A stretch of 64,000 nt of DNA, taken from the NCBI GenBank assembly GCA_963737285.1, contig CAVTRT010000002.1:1860001-1924000 (forward strand), read 5' to 3'. The notes under the pieces were generated by a model. That model ran no database searches, had not been told where the DNA came from, and saw only the letters and a list, made by a program, of their open reading frames with translations. This stretch comes from Trebonia sp963737285 (GTDB lineage: Bacteria; Actinomycetota; Actinomycetes; Streptosporangiales; Streptosporangiaceae). The translations under genes were made by a program, and so were the position numbers. This document shows, in pieces, positions 8,709 through 17,242 of this stretch; position 1 is the stretch's first letter; every line of letters starts with the position of its first letter.

Positions 8709-10049
8709 TTACGAGCCGAGGCGCCAGGAGGCTAGGTAGGCGCGCTGGGCAGGGGTGAGGGCGTCGATCTGCGCGCCTAGGGCCGTCAGAACCAGATGGG
8801 CCGCCTCGGCGTCGAGTTCCGGTGGTACGGAGTGAACGTCGGCCGACAGCTTTCCCGTGTTTTCCACCAGCCAGGCGAGGGCCAGTGCCTCGATGCCGAA
8901 TGCCAGGTCCATGACCTCCGGCGGGTGCCCCTCTGCCGCGACCACGTTGACCACCCGGCCCTCGGCGAGCAGCAGCAGGCGACGCCCGTCGGGCAGTTCG
9001 TAGGCGTCGCAGTGCGGGCGCACCTCGGGGATCACCACGACTGCGAGGTCTGCCAGCCCGCGCACGTCGATCTCGACATCGAAGTGACCAGCGTTGGCGA
9101 GAACCGCCCCGTCCCGCATGACGGCCATGTGCTCTGCCGTAATGACGTCGGCCGAGCCGGTCGCGGTGATGAAGACTTCACCGGTGCCGGCCGCGTCCGC
9201 CAGTGGCAGAACCCGAAAGCCGCGCAGCACGGCGTCCAGCGCCCGGACCGGGTCTACCTCGGTAACGATGACCCGGGCGCCCAGGCCGCGGGCGGCCTCG
9301 GCGATGCCGGTCCCGCAGGGACCGAAGCCAGCCACCACCACGGTCTTGCCCGCCAGCAGGATGCCGCTGGCCCGCAGCAGGCCATCGATGACCGACTGGC
9401 CGGTGCCACGCAGGTTCTCCATGAGCCGTGTCGCCGGGGTGTCGCTCGCGGCGACCATGGGGAAGGCGAGCGCTCCTTCGGCGGCCATCCAGCGCAGCCG
9501 CAGCACTCCAGTGGTGGTCCCCTCACAGCCGCCCTTGACTTGGGGCAGGTGGCGGGGACGTTCGGTATGAAGGGTCTGAACGAGGTCCCCGCCATCATCG
9601 ATCACGAGATCGGGGCCAACATCGCTTGGGGTCGTGTGACCGTCAGCCGGGGGTGCAAGGGGAGCGGGCCCCAGCGCGAGCGTGATGTGCTCGTAATAGG
9701 TACGGCGGTCAACTCCGGCCCGGGCGTAGACGGCCATGCCATCACCGACCGCCAGTGCGGCGGCGACGTCGTCCTGGGTGGACAAGGGATTGGATGCCGC
9801 GAGGGTGACCCGGGCGCCGCCAGCCTGCAGTACCCGGGCGAAGACCGCGGTCTCCGCCGTGACGTGCAGGCAGGCTGCGATCGTCATGCCGTCGAACGGC
9901 CGGTCGGCCGCGAACCGCCGGGCCAGGCTAGACAGTAGCGGCATGGCCCGGGCGGCGTACTGGACACGCCGGTCCCCGAGCTCGGCGAGCCCGGGGTCGG
10001 CGATGTACTCCTGCCGGGGGGCCTGCCCCCCGGGATATAGCTGTGGCAA
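8709..10049 (-). CDS. SahH-like protein, archaeal-type, active site degenerate
   Basis: Homologue of S-adenosylhomocysteine hydrolase, 446 residues. It resembles the shorter archaeal/Thermotoga branch (RGTGQSVIDG, AGKTVVVAGFGPCGTG, AAEGHPPEVMDLAF) and lacks the C-terminal SDHYRY tail. The NAD-binding loop and the equivalents of human His55 (His62), Asp131 (DDGGD), His301 (GHFDVEIDV) and His353 (GHP) are present. However, Glu156 is Gly177 (CEGTTTG), Lys186 is Thr207 and Asp190 is Glu211, all residues that contact or act on the substrate. Start is TTG 10049, 8 nt after the sahH stop, so the two are probably co-transcribed. It may bind NAD and a nucleoside without hydrolysing SAH, or act on another substrate. 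Family is sure; function is open. Confidence 0.85.
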   Translation of the reverse strand: MPQLYPGGQAPRQEYIADPGLAELGDRRVQYAARAMPLLSSLARRFAADRPFDGMTIAACLHVTAETAVFARVLQAGGARVTLAASNPLSTQDDVAAALAVGDGMAVYARAGVDRRTYYEHITLALGPAPLAPPADGHTTPSDVGPDLVIDDGGDLVQTLHTERPRHLPQVKGGCEGTTTGVLRLRWMAAEGALAFPMVAASDTPATRLMENLRGTGQSVIDGLLRASGILLAGKTVVVAGFGPCGTGIAEAARGLGARVIVTEVDPVRALDAVLRGFRVLPLADAAGTGEVFITATGSADVITAEHMAVMRDGAVLANAGHFDVEIDVRGLADLAVVVIPEVRPHCDAYELPDGRRLLLLAEGRVVNVVAAEGHPPEVMDLAFGIEALALAWLVENTGKLSADVHSVPPELDAEAAHLVLTALGAQIDALTPAQRAYLASWRLGS

Positions 10050-10057
10050 CTACGAGC

Positions 10058-11494
10058 TCAGTAGCGGTAGTGGTCCGACTTGTACGGACCCTCGACCGGC
10101 ACGCCGATGTAGTAGGCCTGCTCCTTGGTGAGCGTGGTCAGCTTGACGCCGAGCGCGTCCAGGTGGAGCCGGGCGACCTTCTCGTCCAGGTGCTTGGGCA
10201 GCGTGTAGACGCCGATCGGGTACTGCTCGGTCTTGGCGAACAGCTCGATCTGCGCCATTACCTGGTTGGTGAAGCTGTTGCTCATCACGAAGCTCGGGTG
10301 GCCGGTCGCGTTGCCCAGGTTGAGCAGGCGGCCCTCGGACAGCACGATGATCGTGTGGCCGTCAGCGAAGGTCCACTCATCGACCTGCGGCTTGACGTTG
10401 ACCCTCTTGATGCCGGGGAGCGCGGCGAGGCCGGCCATGTCGATCTCGTTGTCGAAGTGGCCAATGTTGCCCACGATGGCCTGGTGCTTCATCTTCGCCA
10501 TGTGGTCGGCGCGGATGATGTCCTTGTTGCCCGTCGTGGTGACGAAGATGTCCGCGTACGGCAGGGCCTCCTCCAGGGTGATGACCTGGTAGCCCTCCAT
10601 GGCGGCCTGCAGCGCGCAGATCGGGTCGATTTCGGTGACGATGACCCGGGCGCCCTGGCCCCGCAGCGAGTCCGCACAGCCCTTGCCCACGTCGCCGAAG
10701 CCGCAGACGACCGCGACCTTGCCGCCGATCAGCGTGTCGGTGCCACGGTTGATGCCGTCGATAAGGCTGTGACGGCAGCCGTACTTGTTGTCGAACTTCG
10801 ACTTGGTGACCGAGTCGTTGACATTGATCGCCGGGAACTTGAGGCTGCCGTCCCGGTGCATCTCATACAGGCGGTGCACGCCGGTGGTGGTCTCCTCGGT
10901 GACACCCTTGATCGACTCGGCGGTCCGCGTCCACTTGCCGGGCTCGTCAGCCAGGGAGTTGCGCAGTCGGTCGAGGATGACCCTCCACTCCTCGGAGTCG
11001 CTCTCAGCCGGGCTGGGAACCGCTCCGGCCGCCTCGTACTCGGCGCCCTTGTGGACGAAGAGGGTGGCGTCGCCTCCATCGTCGAGGATCATGTTGGGCA
11101 GCTTGCCGTCCGGCCAGGTCAGCGCCTGGTCAGTGCACCACCAGTACTCCTCGAGCGTCTCGCCCTTCCAGGCGAAGACGGGGACGCCCTTCGGGTCATC
11201 GGTGGTGCCGTCCGGGCCGACCACGATGGCGGCCGCCGCATGGTCCTGGGTGGAGAAGATGTTGCAGCTGGCCCAGCGGACCTCTGCTCCCAGCGCGACC
11301 AGGGTCTCGATGAGGACGGCGGTCTGGATCGTCATGTGCAGCGAACCGGTGATCCGGGCACCGCGCAGCGGCTGAGACTCCGCGTACTCGGCGCGGGTCG
11401 CCATCAGGCCGGGCATCTCGTGCTCGGCGAGCTGAATCTCCTTGCGGCCGAAGCCGGCGAGGCTGATGTCGGCGACCTTGTAATCAGTGCTCAT
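10058..11494 (-). CDS. sahH: Adenosylhomocysteinase
   Basis: NAD-dependent hydrolysis of S-adenosylhomocysteine to adenosine and homocysteine in the methyl cycle. The 478-residue protein has the full bacterial/eukaryotic set: SLHMTIQTAVL, ILDDGGDATL, TEETTTGVHRL, SVTKSKFDNKYGCRHS (catalytic Lys and Asp kept), VVCGFGDVGKG for NAD, GHFDNEIDM, NATGHPSFVM and the C-terminal SDHYRY tail. ATG 11494 is preceded by GAGGAG at a suitable spacing. The gene lies near mtrA as in many actinobacteria and leads an apparent two-gene operon with the degenerate paralogue. Confidence 0.97.
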   Translation of the reverse strand: MSTDYKVADISLAGFGRKEIQLAEHEMPGLMATRAEYAESQPLRGARITGSLHMTIQTAVLIETLVALGAEVRWASCNIFSTQDHAAAAIVVGPDGTTDDPKGVPVFAWKGETLEEYWWCTDQALTWPDGKLPNMILDDGGDATLFVHKGAEYEAAGAVPSPAESDSEEWRVILDRLRNSLADEPGKWTRTAESIKGVTEETTTGVHRLYEMHRDGSLKFPAINVNDSVTKSKFDNKYGCRHSLIDGINRGTDTLIGGKVAVVCGFGDVGKGCADSLRGQGARVIVTEIDPICALQAAMEGYQVITLEEALPYADIFVTTTGNKDIIRADHMAKMKHQAIVGNIGHFDNEIDMAGLAALPGIKRVNVKPQVDEWTFADGHTIIVLSEGRLLNLGNATGHPSFVMSNSFTNQVMAQIELFAKTEQYPIGVYTLPKHLDEKVARLHLDALGVKLTTLTKEQAYYIGVPVEGPYKSDHYRY

Positions 11495-11605
11495 GCACTT
11501 AACTCCTCTGTCCGTGACTTGGCAACGACTCTGACGGTACGGGATGCGGGCGACGCCCGCACGTCCAGCGGGCCGTTCCTGACAAAAAATGGTTAGAATT
11601 GACGT

Positions 11606-11980
11606 GTGCGCATCTCAGAGGCTGCCCAGCGGCTCGGAATGTCCCCTCGAATGCTCCGCTACCGGGAGGATCTTGGGCTTCTGCCCCCGTTGCGGGACGG
11701 GGCGAACGGCCGTGGGCGGGGCACCCGGGGGCCGGGACATCGGCAGTTCACGCAGGAGGACATCGAGGCGATCACCGCCGCGATGCGCCTGGAGCAACGC
11801 TACGACATCACACCCGCGGCTCTGGCGTTCGGCCTGCGTGTGCTGACGGAGCCCACGGTGCGCGCGGCAGTGGCCGACCTGGGCCGCAGGACCGGTCACG
11901 TCCCCGCGACTCCGGGCCGGGCCCTGGACTTCGAGAAGGAACGCGCCCTTCGGTGGCTCGGCAGCCCGGCCAAGCGCTGA
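11606..11980 (+). CDS. MerR-family transcriptional regulator
   Basis: A 124-residue DNA-binding protein. The N-terminal winged helix reads MRISEAAQRLGMSPRMLRYR followed by EDLGLLPP, the usual MerR helix-turn-helix and first wing; the rest is short, with no Cys pattern for metal binding. Start is GTG 11606. A TTAGAATT sequence ends about 7 nt before the GTG, so the message may be leaderless, which is inference. Divergent from sahH and convergent with kup. Confidence 0.8.
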   Translation: MRISEAAQRLGMSPRMLRYREDLGLLPPLRDGANGRGRGTRGPGHRQFTQEDIEAITAAMRLEQRYDITPAALAFGLRVLTEPTVRAAVADLGRRTGHVPATPGRALDFEKERALRWLGSPAKR

Positions 11981-11991
11981 GGGCCGCCAGC

Positions 11992-13898
11992 CTAGACCTC
12001 AATGCGGGCACCCATGATCACGGTGCGGTCGCGAGGCAACTGGAAGTACTCGGCCGCGTCCGCCGTCAGCCGGGAGGTGGCCAGGAAGATCCGCTTGCGC
12101 CACCGGGACCCGCCGGTGTTCTTGCCCAGGTGCAGGTCGATGGTGGACAGGAAGTACGAGATCTCGCCGCCCGGCAGGCGGCCCTTGACCTCGACATCGT
12201 CAAGCAGTGGCAGCAGCGCGGGCACATCGGGCGTGTCCATGTACCCGAACTTGGCCGTAACGTGCACGATCCGGTCCTCGGTGTAGCCAAGGTCGTCGAC
12301 GTCGACGATCCGCTTGTGCCACGGGACGTGCGGCACCGGGACCGTCTCAACGGACAGGATGACGACGTGCTCGTGCAGCACGTGGTTGTGATCGACGTTC
12401 GCCCGCAGCGCCAGCGGGGCGGTCTCCTTCCCACGGTTCAGGAAGATGGCCGCCCCGGGTACCCGGGGAAGCTGCTGGGAGTGGATCTTGGCCACGAGGT
12501 CGGGCAACGGCCCCTCCTCCTGCCACCGCTTGGCGGTAACGACCCGCCGGCCCTGCTGCCAGGTAATGAGGACCGTGAAGACCCCGATGCCGACGAGCAG
12601 CGGTAGCCACGCCCCGCGGACGAACTTGGTGAGGTTGACGGCAACGAACATCACGTCCACTAGGAGCAGCAGGCTGGCGGCCGGGATCAGCATCCACAGC
12701 GGCTTGTTCCACTTCTTCCTGGCGATGTAGAAGAACAATAGCGTCGTGCACGTGATGGTGCAGGTCACCGCCATGCCGTAGGCGTAGGCGAGGGCGTTGG
12801 AACTGCGGAAGATGAAGACGAGCGCGAGGACAGCCACGAGCAGCGCCCAGTTGACCCAGGGCACGTAGATCTGGCCAACCTGCTCCTCGGAGGTGTGGTC
12901 GATCCGTAGCCGCGGCAGGTAGCCGAGCTGAGAGGCCTGCTGGGTCAGCGAGTACGCCCCGGAGATGACCGCCTGGGATGCGATGACGGTGGCGGCGGTG
13001 GCGAGGATCACCATCGGGATCAGGCCCCAGCCTGGCACCAGCAGGAAGAACGGATTGGCGATCGCGTTCGCCGGGTTGCGCAGCACGAGCGCGCCCTGGC
13101 CCAGGTAGCTGAGCGTGCAGGCCGGGAAGACGAGCAGCAGCCACATGGCGGTAATTGGCCGGCGCCCGAAGTGGCCCATGTCCGCGTACAGCGCCTCCGC
13201 CCCGGTGACGGCGAGGACCACCGCGGCCAGCGAGTAGAACGCGGTCGTGAAGTGCCCGGCAAGGAACCCGACGGCGTAGGTGGGCGACAGCGCCATCAAG
13301 ATCGCCGGGTGGGTGGTGATCCCCTTGATGCCGAGCACGCCGATCACGGTGAACCAGACAACCATCACCGGGCCGAACATCTTGCCCACCGCACCCGTGC
13401 CAATGCGCTGCATGAGGAACAGGCCCAGCAGGATGAGGGCCGTGATCGGCACTACCAGGTGCGCGACCGAGGGGGAGATGACCTCGACTCCCGAGACCGC
13501 CGATAGCACCGAGATGGCGGGCGTGATCATCGAGTCACCGAAGAACAGCGACGCCCCGAACACCCCGACCAGGGCGAGGCCAATCTGGACCCGGCGACCG
13601 CTGACCCCGCCGCCCATCTTGCGGATGAGCGTGATGAGCGCCATGATGCCGCCCTCGCCGTTGTTGTCGGCGCGCATCACCAGCAGCACGTAGGTCACGG
13701 TGACGATGAGCATCCCGGACCAGAAGATCAGCGAGGTGACGCCGAGGACGCTGCCGGCGGAAACCCTGATCCGGTGCGGGTCGCTGGGGTCGAACACCGT
13801 CTGCACTGTGTACAGCGGGTCGTCCCGATGTCCCCGAAAACCACGCCAAGCGCCCCGAGCGCGAGCGCGGCCTGTCCTCCATTGCGCCTTCTAACCAC
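11992..13898 (-). CDS. kup: Kup-type potassium transporter, apparent frameshift near the N-terminus
   Basis: K+/H+ symporter of the KUP family. The main frame (to 13806) has the family core, with many membrane segments (for example VFGASLFFGDSMITPAIS and ADMGHFGRRPI) and a C-terminal cytosolic domain. The missing N-terminus, RRRNGGQAALALGALGVVFG-DIGT, lies in another frame upstream. The join at 13820-13822 needs one extra G to turn GDIGTTRCTQ into the expected GDIGTDPLYTVQ. With the join the protein is about 635 residues, as in known Kup. GTG 13898 is the likely start. Because everything else is intact, I suspect a sequence error rather than a pseudogene. Unlike the KimA-like importer at 56 kb, it lies outside the DosR-box island. 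Confidence 0.9.
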
Positions 13899-14323
13899 TT
13901 GGCACAGATTACAGAACGGCCTAGATGGTAAGGAGATGGCCACGGCTCTAGCTGAATCTGCTAACTCAAGGGGGGCGCTACACTGGCACGCTGCACCAAC
14001 GTGGGCCAGCGTGGAGCCTCACGCGCGGGCAGGCACGCGGCAAGCGCAACGGCGGGCCGACGCGAGATAGCGTCGGCCCGCCGTCTTCTTGCCGCGCCAC
14101 GTCCGTACGCTCCCCTGTCCCACGGGGCCAGGCCAGGCGATCACGCTTCGGACGAACCTTCGTTATGTGTTAAGCGCCGCAACCGCGCCAGACGTTACCC
14201 GCAACGTCAAAGCCGGACGTGCGTGAGGCGTCTTGGCATCCCCCACCGCCGCGGGGTGTGCGCGAGCATGCCGAGGCAAGCACCTACCTTCTTGCTCATA
14301 GGCGCGGTTCCTCGCGGGCTGCG
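13899..14323. other. Intergenic region between kup and mtnP with a strong hairpin
   Basis: About 425 bp without a recognised gene. An ATG at 13936 directly after AAGGAG opens a 44-codon frame whose TAG stop (14068-14070) lies inside the loop of the hairpin at 14049-14084. The spacing of the ribosome site is too short to be convincing. No tRNA is visible. Confidence 0.5.
14049..14090. terminator. Perfect 15-bp stem-loop, terminator-like
   Basis: ACGGCGGGCCGACGC (14049-14063), loop GAGATA, exact complement 14070-14084, then CTTCTT on the plus strand. On the plus strand it looks like an intrinsic terminator of an unknown short transcript starting after 13900; on the minus strand it lies downstream of mtnP and could stop that message. 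Confidence 0.8.
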
Positions 14324-15130
14324 CTAGGGGATCTCGAAGGGGAGCTTGATGTCGTCGAGGGCGTGGGCGCATAGGTCATCCTCACGCTCGTCCGGGAACG
14401 AATCGATGATCTTGCCCACTAGGTCGCGGAGCCGGGACATGTTCTGGGCGAAGACCTCGAACACCTCAGCCTGGGTGACGCCCTCGCCTTCCTCGACGCC
14501 GGCGTCGAGGTCGGTTACCAGTGCCAGCGTGGTGTAGCACATGGCTAGCTCCCGGGCGAGGACCGCCTCGGGATGCCCGGTCATGCCGATGAGCGTCCAG
14601 CCCTGGGCGGCATACCACTGGGACTCGGCGCGGCTGGAGAACCGGGGGCCGTCGATGACGACGAGCGTGCCCGAGTCGGCCGGCACCCAGCCAGCCTGGC
14701 CGGCCGCGGCAATCGCACAGGCGCGCCCGGTTGGGCAGTAGGGATCGGCAAATGGGACGTGCACGGCGCCCACGTCGTAGTACGTCTGATCGCGGCCCCG
14801 GGTTCTGTCAACGATCTGGTCCGGCACGATCAGCGTGCCTGGGCCATAGGAGGCGGTCAGCGACCCGACGGCGCTCGGCGCGATAACACGCCGCACGCCG
14901 AGCGAGCGCAGCGCCCACATGTTCGCGCGATACGGGATCTTGTGCGGCGGGAAGCGGTGGTCACGGCCATGCCGAGGGATGAACGCGACCCGCTTCCCGC
15001 CAACCTCGCCAACAAGGACGCTCTCGCTCGGCTCGCCGAACGGAGTCTGGACCGGCACCTCGCGGGCATCGGTCAGGAACTCGTAGAAGCCGGAGCCCCC
15101 GATGACCCCAATGTCCGCGACCGGCGCCAT
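14324..15130 (-). CDS. mtnP: S-methyl-5'-thioadenosine phosphorylase family
   Basis: Purine-nucleoside phosphorylase family enzyme that splits methylthioadenosine with phosphate, a salvage step linked to the methyl cycle of sahH. The 268 residues show the phosphate-binding IGGSGFYEF and RHGRDHRFPPH, the SAVGSL strand, and the substrate loop MTGHPEAVLAREL followed by VTDLDAG. These point to the MTA phosphorylase branch. A methylthioinosine or inosine/guanosine preference cannot be excluded from sequence, since the MTGHPE loop differs from the human MTAP loop. The end of the gene is 6 nt from the start of the FmdB-like gene upstream, suggesting one operon. Confidence 0.85.
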   Translation of the reverse strand: MAPVADIGVIGGSGFYEFLTDAREVPVQTPFGEPSESVLVGEVGGKRVAFIPRHGRDHRFPPHKIPYRANMWALRSLGVRRVIAPSAVGSLTASYGPGTLIVPDQIVDRTRGRDQTYYDVGAVHVPFADPYCPTGRACAIAAAGQAGWVPADSGTLVVIDGPRFSSRAESQWYAAQGWTLIGMTGHPEAVLARELAMCYTTLALVTDLDAGVEEGEGVTQAEVFEVFAQNMSRLRDLVGKIIDSFPDEREDDLCAHALDDIKLPFEIP

Positions 15131-15135
15131 GCCCG

Positions 15136-15513
15136 CTAGGCGACTTTCTCGGTCGACTTGCCCGACGAGCCCGATGGCGAAGCGGACTTGTCGCCGCCAG
15201 ACGAGGGGGACGAGGCGGGCGCGGACGAGGCGGGCGACGACTTGGAGTCCTGCGAGGACGACGAGCTCGCCGAGGACCCGGAATCCGACGAGGACCCGGA
15301 ATCCGACGAGGACGAGGACGAGGACGAGGCAGCGCCGCCACGACTGTCGGTCCGGTAGAACCCGGACCCCTTGAACACGATGCCCACAGGCGAGAAGACC
15401 TTACGAAGCCTGCCACCGCAGGCCTCGTGTACGGTCAGCGGGTCATCGCTGAACTTCTGAACGGCCTCAAACTGGCCGCCGCACTCGGTGCATGCGTACT
15501 GGTATGTGGGCAC
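15136..15513 (-). CDS. FmdB-type zinc-ribbon protein with serine-rich tail
   Basis: Small protein of the FmdB regulatory-protein family. Starting from GTG 15513, it reads (M)PTYQYACTECG and has further Cys in HEACGG, forming one zinc ribbon in the first 45 residues; VFSPVGIVFKGSGFYRTD is the usual family ending. After that comes an unusual 70-residue Ser/Gly/Ala/Asp-rich low-complexity tail. The frame extends upstream to 15537, but GTG 15513 gives the family N-terminus. Function of the family is poorly known; the mtnP gene follows after 6 nt. Confidence 0.88.
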   Translation of the reverse strand: MPTYQYACTECGGQFEAVQKFSDDPLTVHEACGGRLRKVFSPVGIVFKGSGFYRTDSRGGAASSSSSSSSDSGSSSDSGSSASSSSSQDSKSSPASSAPASSPSSGGDKSASPSGSSGKSTEKVA

Positions 15514-15601
15514 GGATCCCTCCCGGGCAACAGCCAAGTCAGCTCGCTAGGTTAGCACTCGCCGCTAGCGACTGCTAAGTGTAACCGCCCTCGGGTGTAG
15601 C

Positions 15602-16252
15602 TCATTCCGGGAGCCGGGTAACGCCATGGCCCGGCCGTGCGATGGCACCCACCGTCTGATCATGGGACTCGACTGGCACCGCCTCCACCAGCTCGCTGTC
15701 GTAGAGCAGGGCTATGACTGGAACTTGCTCGCCCACGCGGGCAAGCGCCCGGTCGTACGACCCGCCGCCCCGGCCCAGCCGGTTGCCCGACTTGTCGACC
15801 GCGACCGCGGGCACAAGCACCACGTCGGCCCGGGAGACCGTCCCCCGGCCACGCGGCGGCTCGGCTGACTGCAGCAGCCCCCGGGGACCCGGCACCAGTG
15901 AGTCCGGCCCCTCATAGGAGGCCCAGTCGAGGTCCCCGTCGGGCAGCAAGAGCGGCAGCACCACATAAGAGCCACGCTTCCACAGCGCGTAGACCAGTGA
16001 GTGCGTGGCTGGCTCGGTGCCGACCGAGTAGTACGCCGCGACCGTCCCCGCCGCCGCCACCTGAGGCAGCGACAGCACGTGGTCGCGGATCAACCGGCCT
16101 GCCGCTGCGCGATCGGCGGCGGACATCTCCCCGCGCGCGGCTACAAGGCGTCGTCGCATGGCACTCTTATCGACGGCCTTGACAGAGGAGATGCCCGCTT
16201 CGGCCACCCCACCAGGCGAGCATTTTTCCTCGTGTGAGGACATGCGGTGCAC
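15602..16252 (-). CDS. 5-formyltetrahydrofolate cyclo-ligase
   Basis: ATP-dependent conversion of 5-formyl-THF to 5,10-methenyl-THF. Seen: N-terminal MRRRLVAARGEMSAADR, the folate-site region AAYYSVGTEPATHSLVYALW, ADVVLVPAVAVDKSGNRLG, and the ATP-binding GRGGGSYDRALA near the C-terminus. The family core starts near residue 28-32, so the first ATGs may be too early. Divergent from galU, with the start sites only about 30 bp apart. Confidence 0.9.
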   Translation of the reverse strand: MHRMSSHEEKCSPGGVAEAGISSVKAVDKSAMRRRLVAARGEMSAADRAAAGRLIRDHVLSLPQVAAAGTVAAYYSVGTEPATHSLVYALWKRGSYVVLPLLLPDGDLDWASYEGPDSLVPGPRGLLQSAEPPRGRGTVSRADVVLVPAVAVDKSGNRLGRGGGSYDRALARVGEQVPVIALLYDSELVEAVPVESHDQTVGAIARPGHGVTRLPE

Positions 16253-16283
16253 CCCACCCTTGCATTGTTACTACCCTTAGCCC

Positions 16284-17189
16284 ATGGTCGACTCCGGCGC
16301 AGCCAGGACACCAGCAGTCACGAAGGCAGTAGTGCCCGCCGCGGGCCTCGGAACCAGGTTCCTGCCCGCGACGAAGGCCACGCCTAAAGAGATGCTGCCT
16401 GTCGTTGACAAGCCTGCCATTCAGTATGTCGTCGAGGAAGCCGTCGGCGCTGGCCTCAGTGACGTGCTGCTCATCACCGGACGCAGCAAGCGCTCAATCG
16501 AGGACCACTTCGACCGAGCCTACGAGCTTGAGGAAGCGCTCACCGCCAAGGAGGACTGGGACAAGCTTGGCCTGGTCCGCGAGTCCAGCGAGCTCGCCAC
16601 GATGCACTACGTCCGTCAAGGCGACCCGAAGGGCCTCGGCCACGCGGTGCTGTGCGCCGCCCAGCATGTGGGGCGCGCCCCTTTCGCGGTGCTGCTCGGT
16701 GACGACCTCATCCACCCGAACGACCCGCTGCTCACCGAGATGATCGCCGTCAGGGAACGGCATGGCGGCAGCGTCCTAGCGCTGATGGAGGTGGACCCCG
16801 AGGAGGTCTCCCTCTACGGCTGCGCCGCGATCGTCCCGACCAGCGAGGACGACGTTGTCAGCGTCACCGACCTAGTCGAAAAGCCCGTTCCCGGCTCCGC
16901 TCCCAGCCGATGGATCCTGATTGGCCGGTACATCTGCGACCCCGAAGTCTTCGACATCCTGCGCCGCACCCCGCCAGGCCGGGGCGGGGAAATCCAGCTA
17001 ACCGACGCGCTCAAGGTCCTCGCCCAGCGGGGTGAGGTGCGCGGCGTGCTGTTCCATGGACGCCGTTACGACACCGGCAACAAGCTGGACTACCTGCGCA
17101 CGCTGGTGCACTTCGCGTGCGAGCGCCAGGACCTGGCCAGCGAGTTCGTCCCGTGGCTGCGTAAGTACCTGGAAAGCCTCCAGGTTTGA
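16284..17189 (+). CDS. galU: UTP--glucose-1-phosphate uridylyltransferase
   Basis: Makes UDP-glucose from UTP and glucose-1-phosphate. The 301-residue protein has the nucleotide-binding signature VPAAGLGTRFLPATKATPKE, PVVDKPAIQYVVEEAV, LLGDDLI for the metal Asp, VEKP, and GRGGEIQLTDAL. No clear Shine-Dalgarno precedes ATG 16284, so a leaderless message is possible. First gene of the galU-glp-moaC-mog-rimJ-sepX-like cluster that is conserved in many actinobacteria. Confidence 0.96.
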   Translation: MVDSGAARTPAVTKAVVPAAGLGTRFLPATKATPKEMLPVVDKPAIQYVVEEAVGAGLSDVLLITGRSKRSIEDHFDRAYELEEALTAKEDWDKLGLVRESSELATMHYVRQGDPKGLGHAVLCAAQHVGRAPFAVLLGDDLIHPNDPLLTEMIAVRERHGGSVLALMEVDPEEVSLYGCAAIVPTSEDDVVSVTDLVEKPVPGSAPSRWILIGRYICDPEVFDILRRTPPGRGGEIQLTDALKVLAQRGEVRGVLFHGRRYDTGNKLDYLRTLVHFACERQDLASEFVPWLRKYLESLQV

Positions 17190-17242
17190 CGGCGCAACCT
17201 GCCCAGGCCCCCGACTCCGGGGTCCACGTGCCTGAAGGCGAC

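Noticed and set aside
11495..11605. SAH riboswitch upstream of sahH
   Set aside because: Only a small TGCGGGC-GAC-GCCCGCA hairpin (11545-11561) is visible; the conserved SAH aptamer core could not be recognised.
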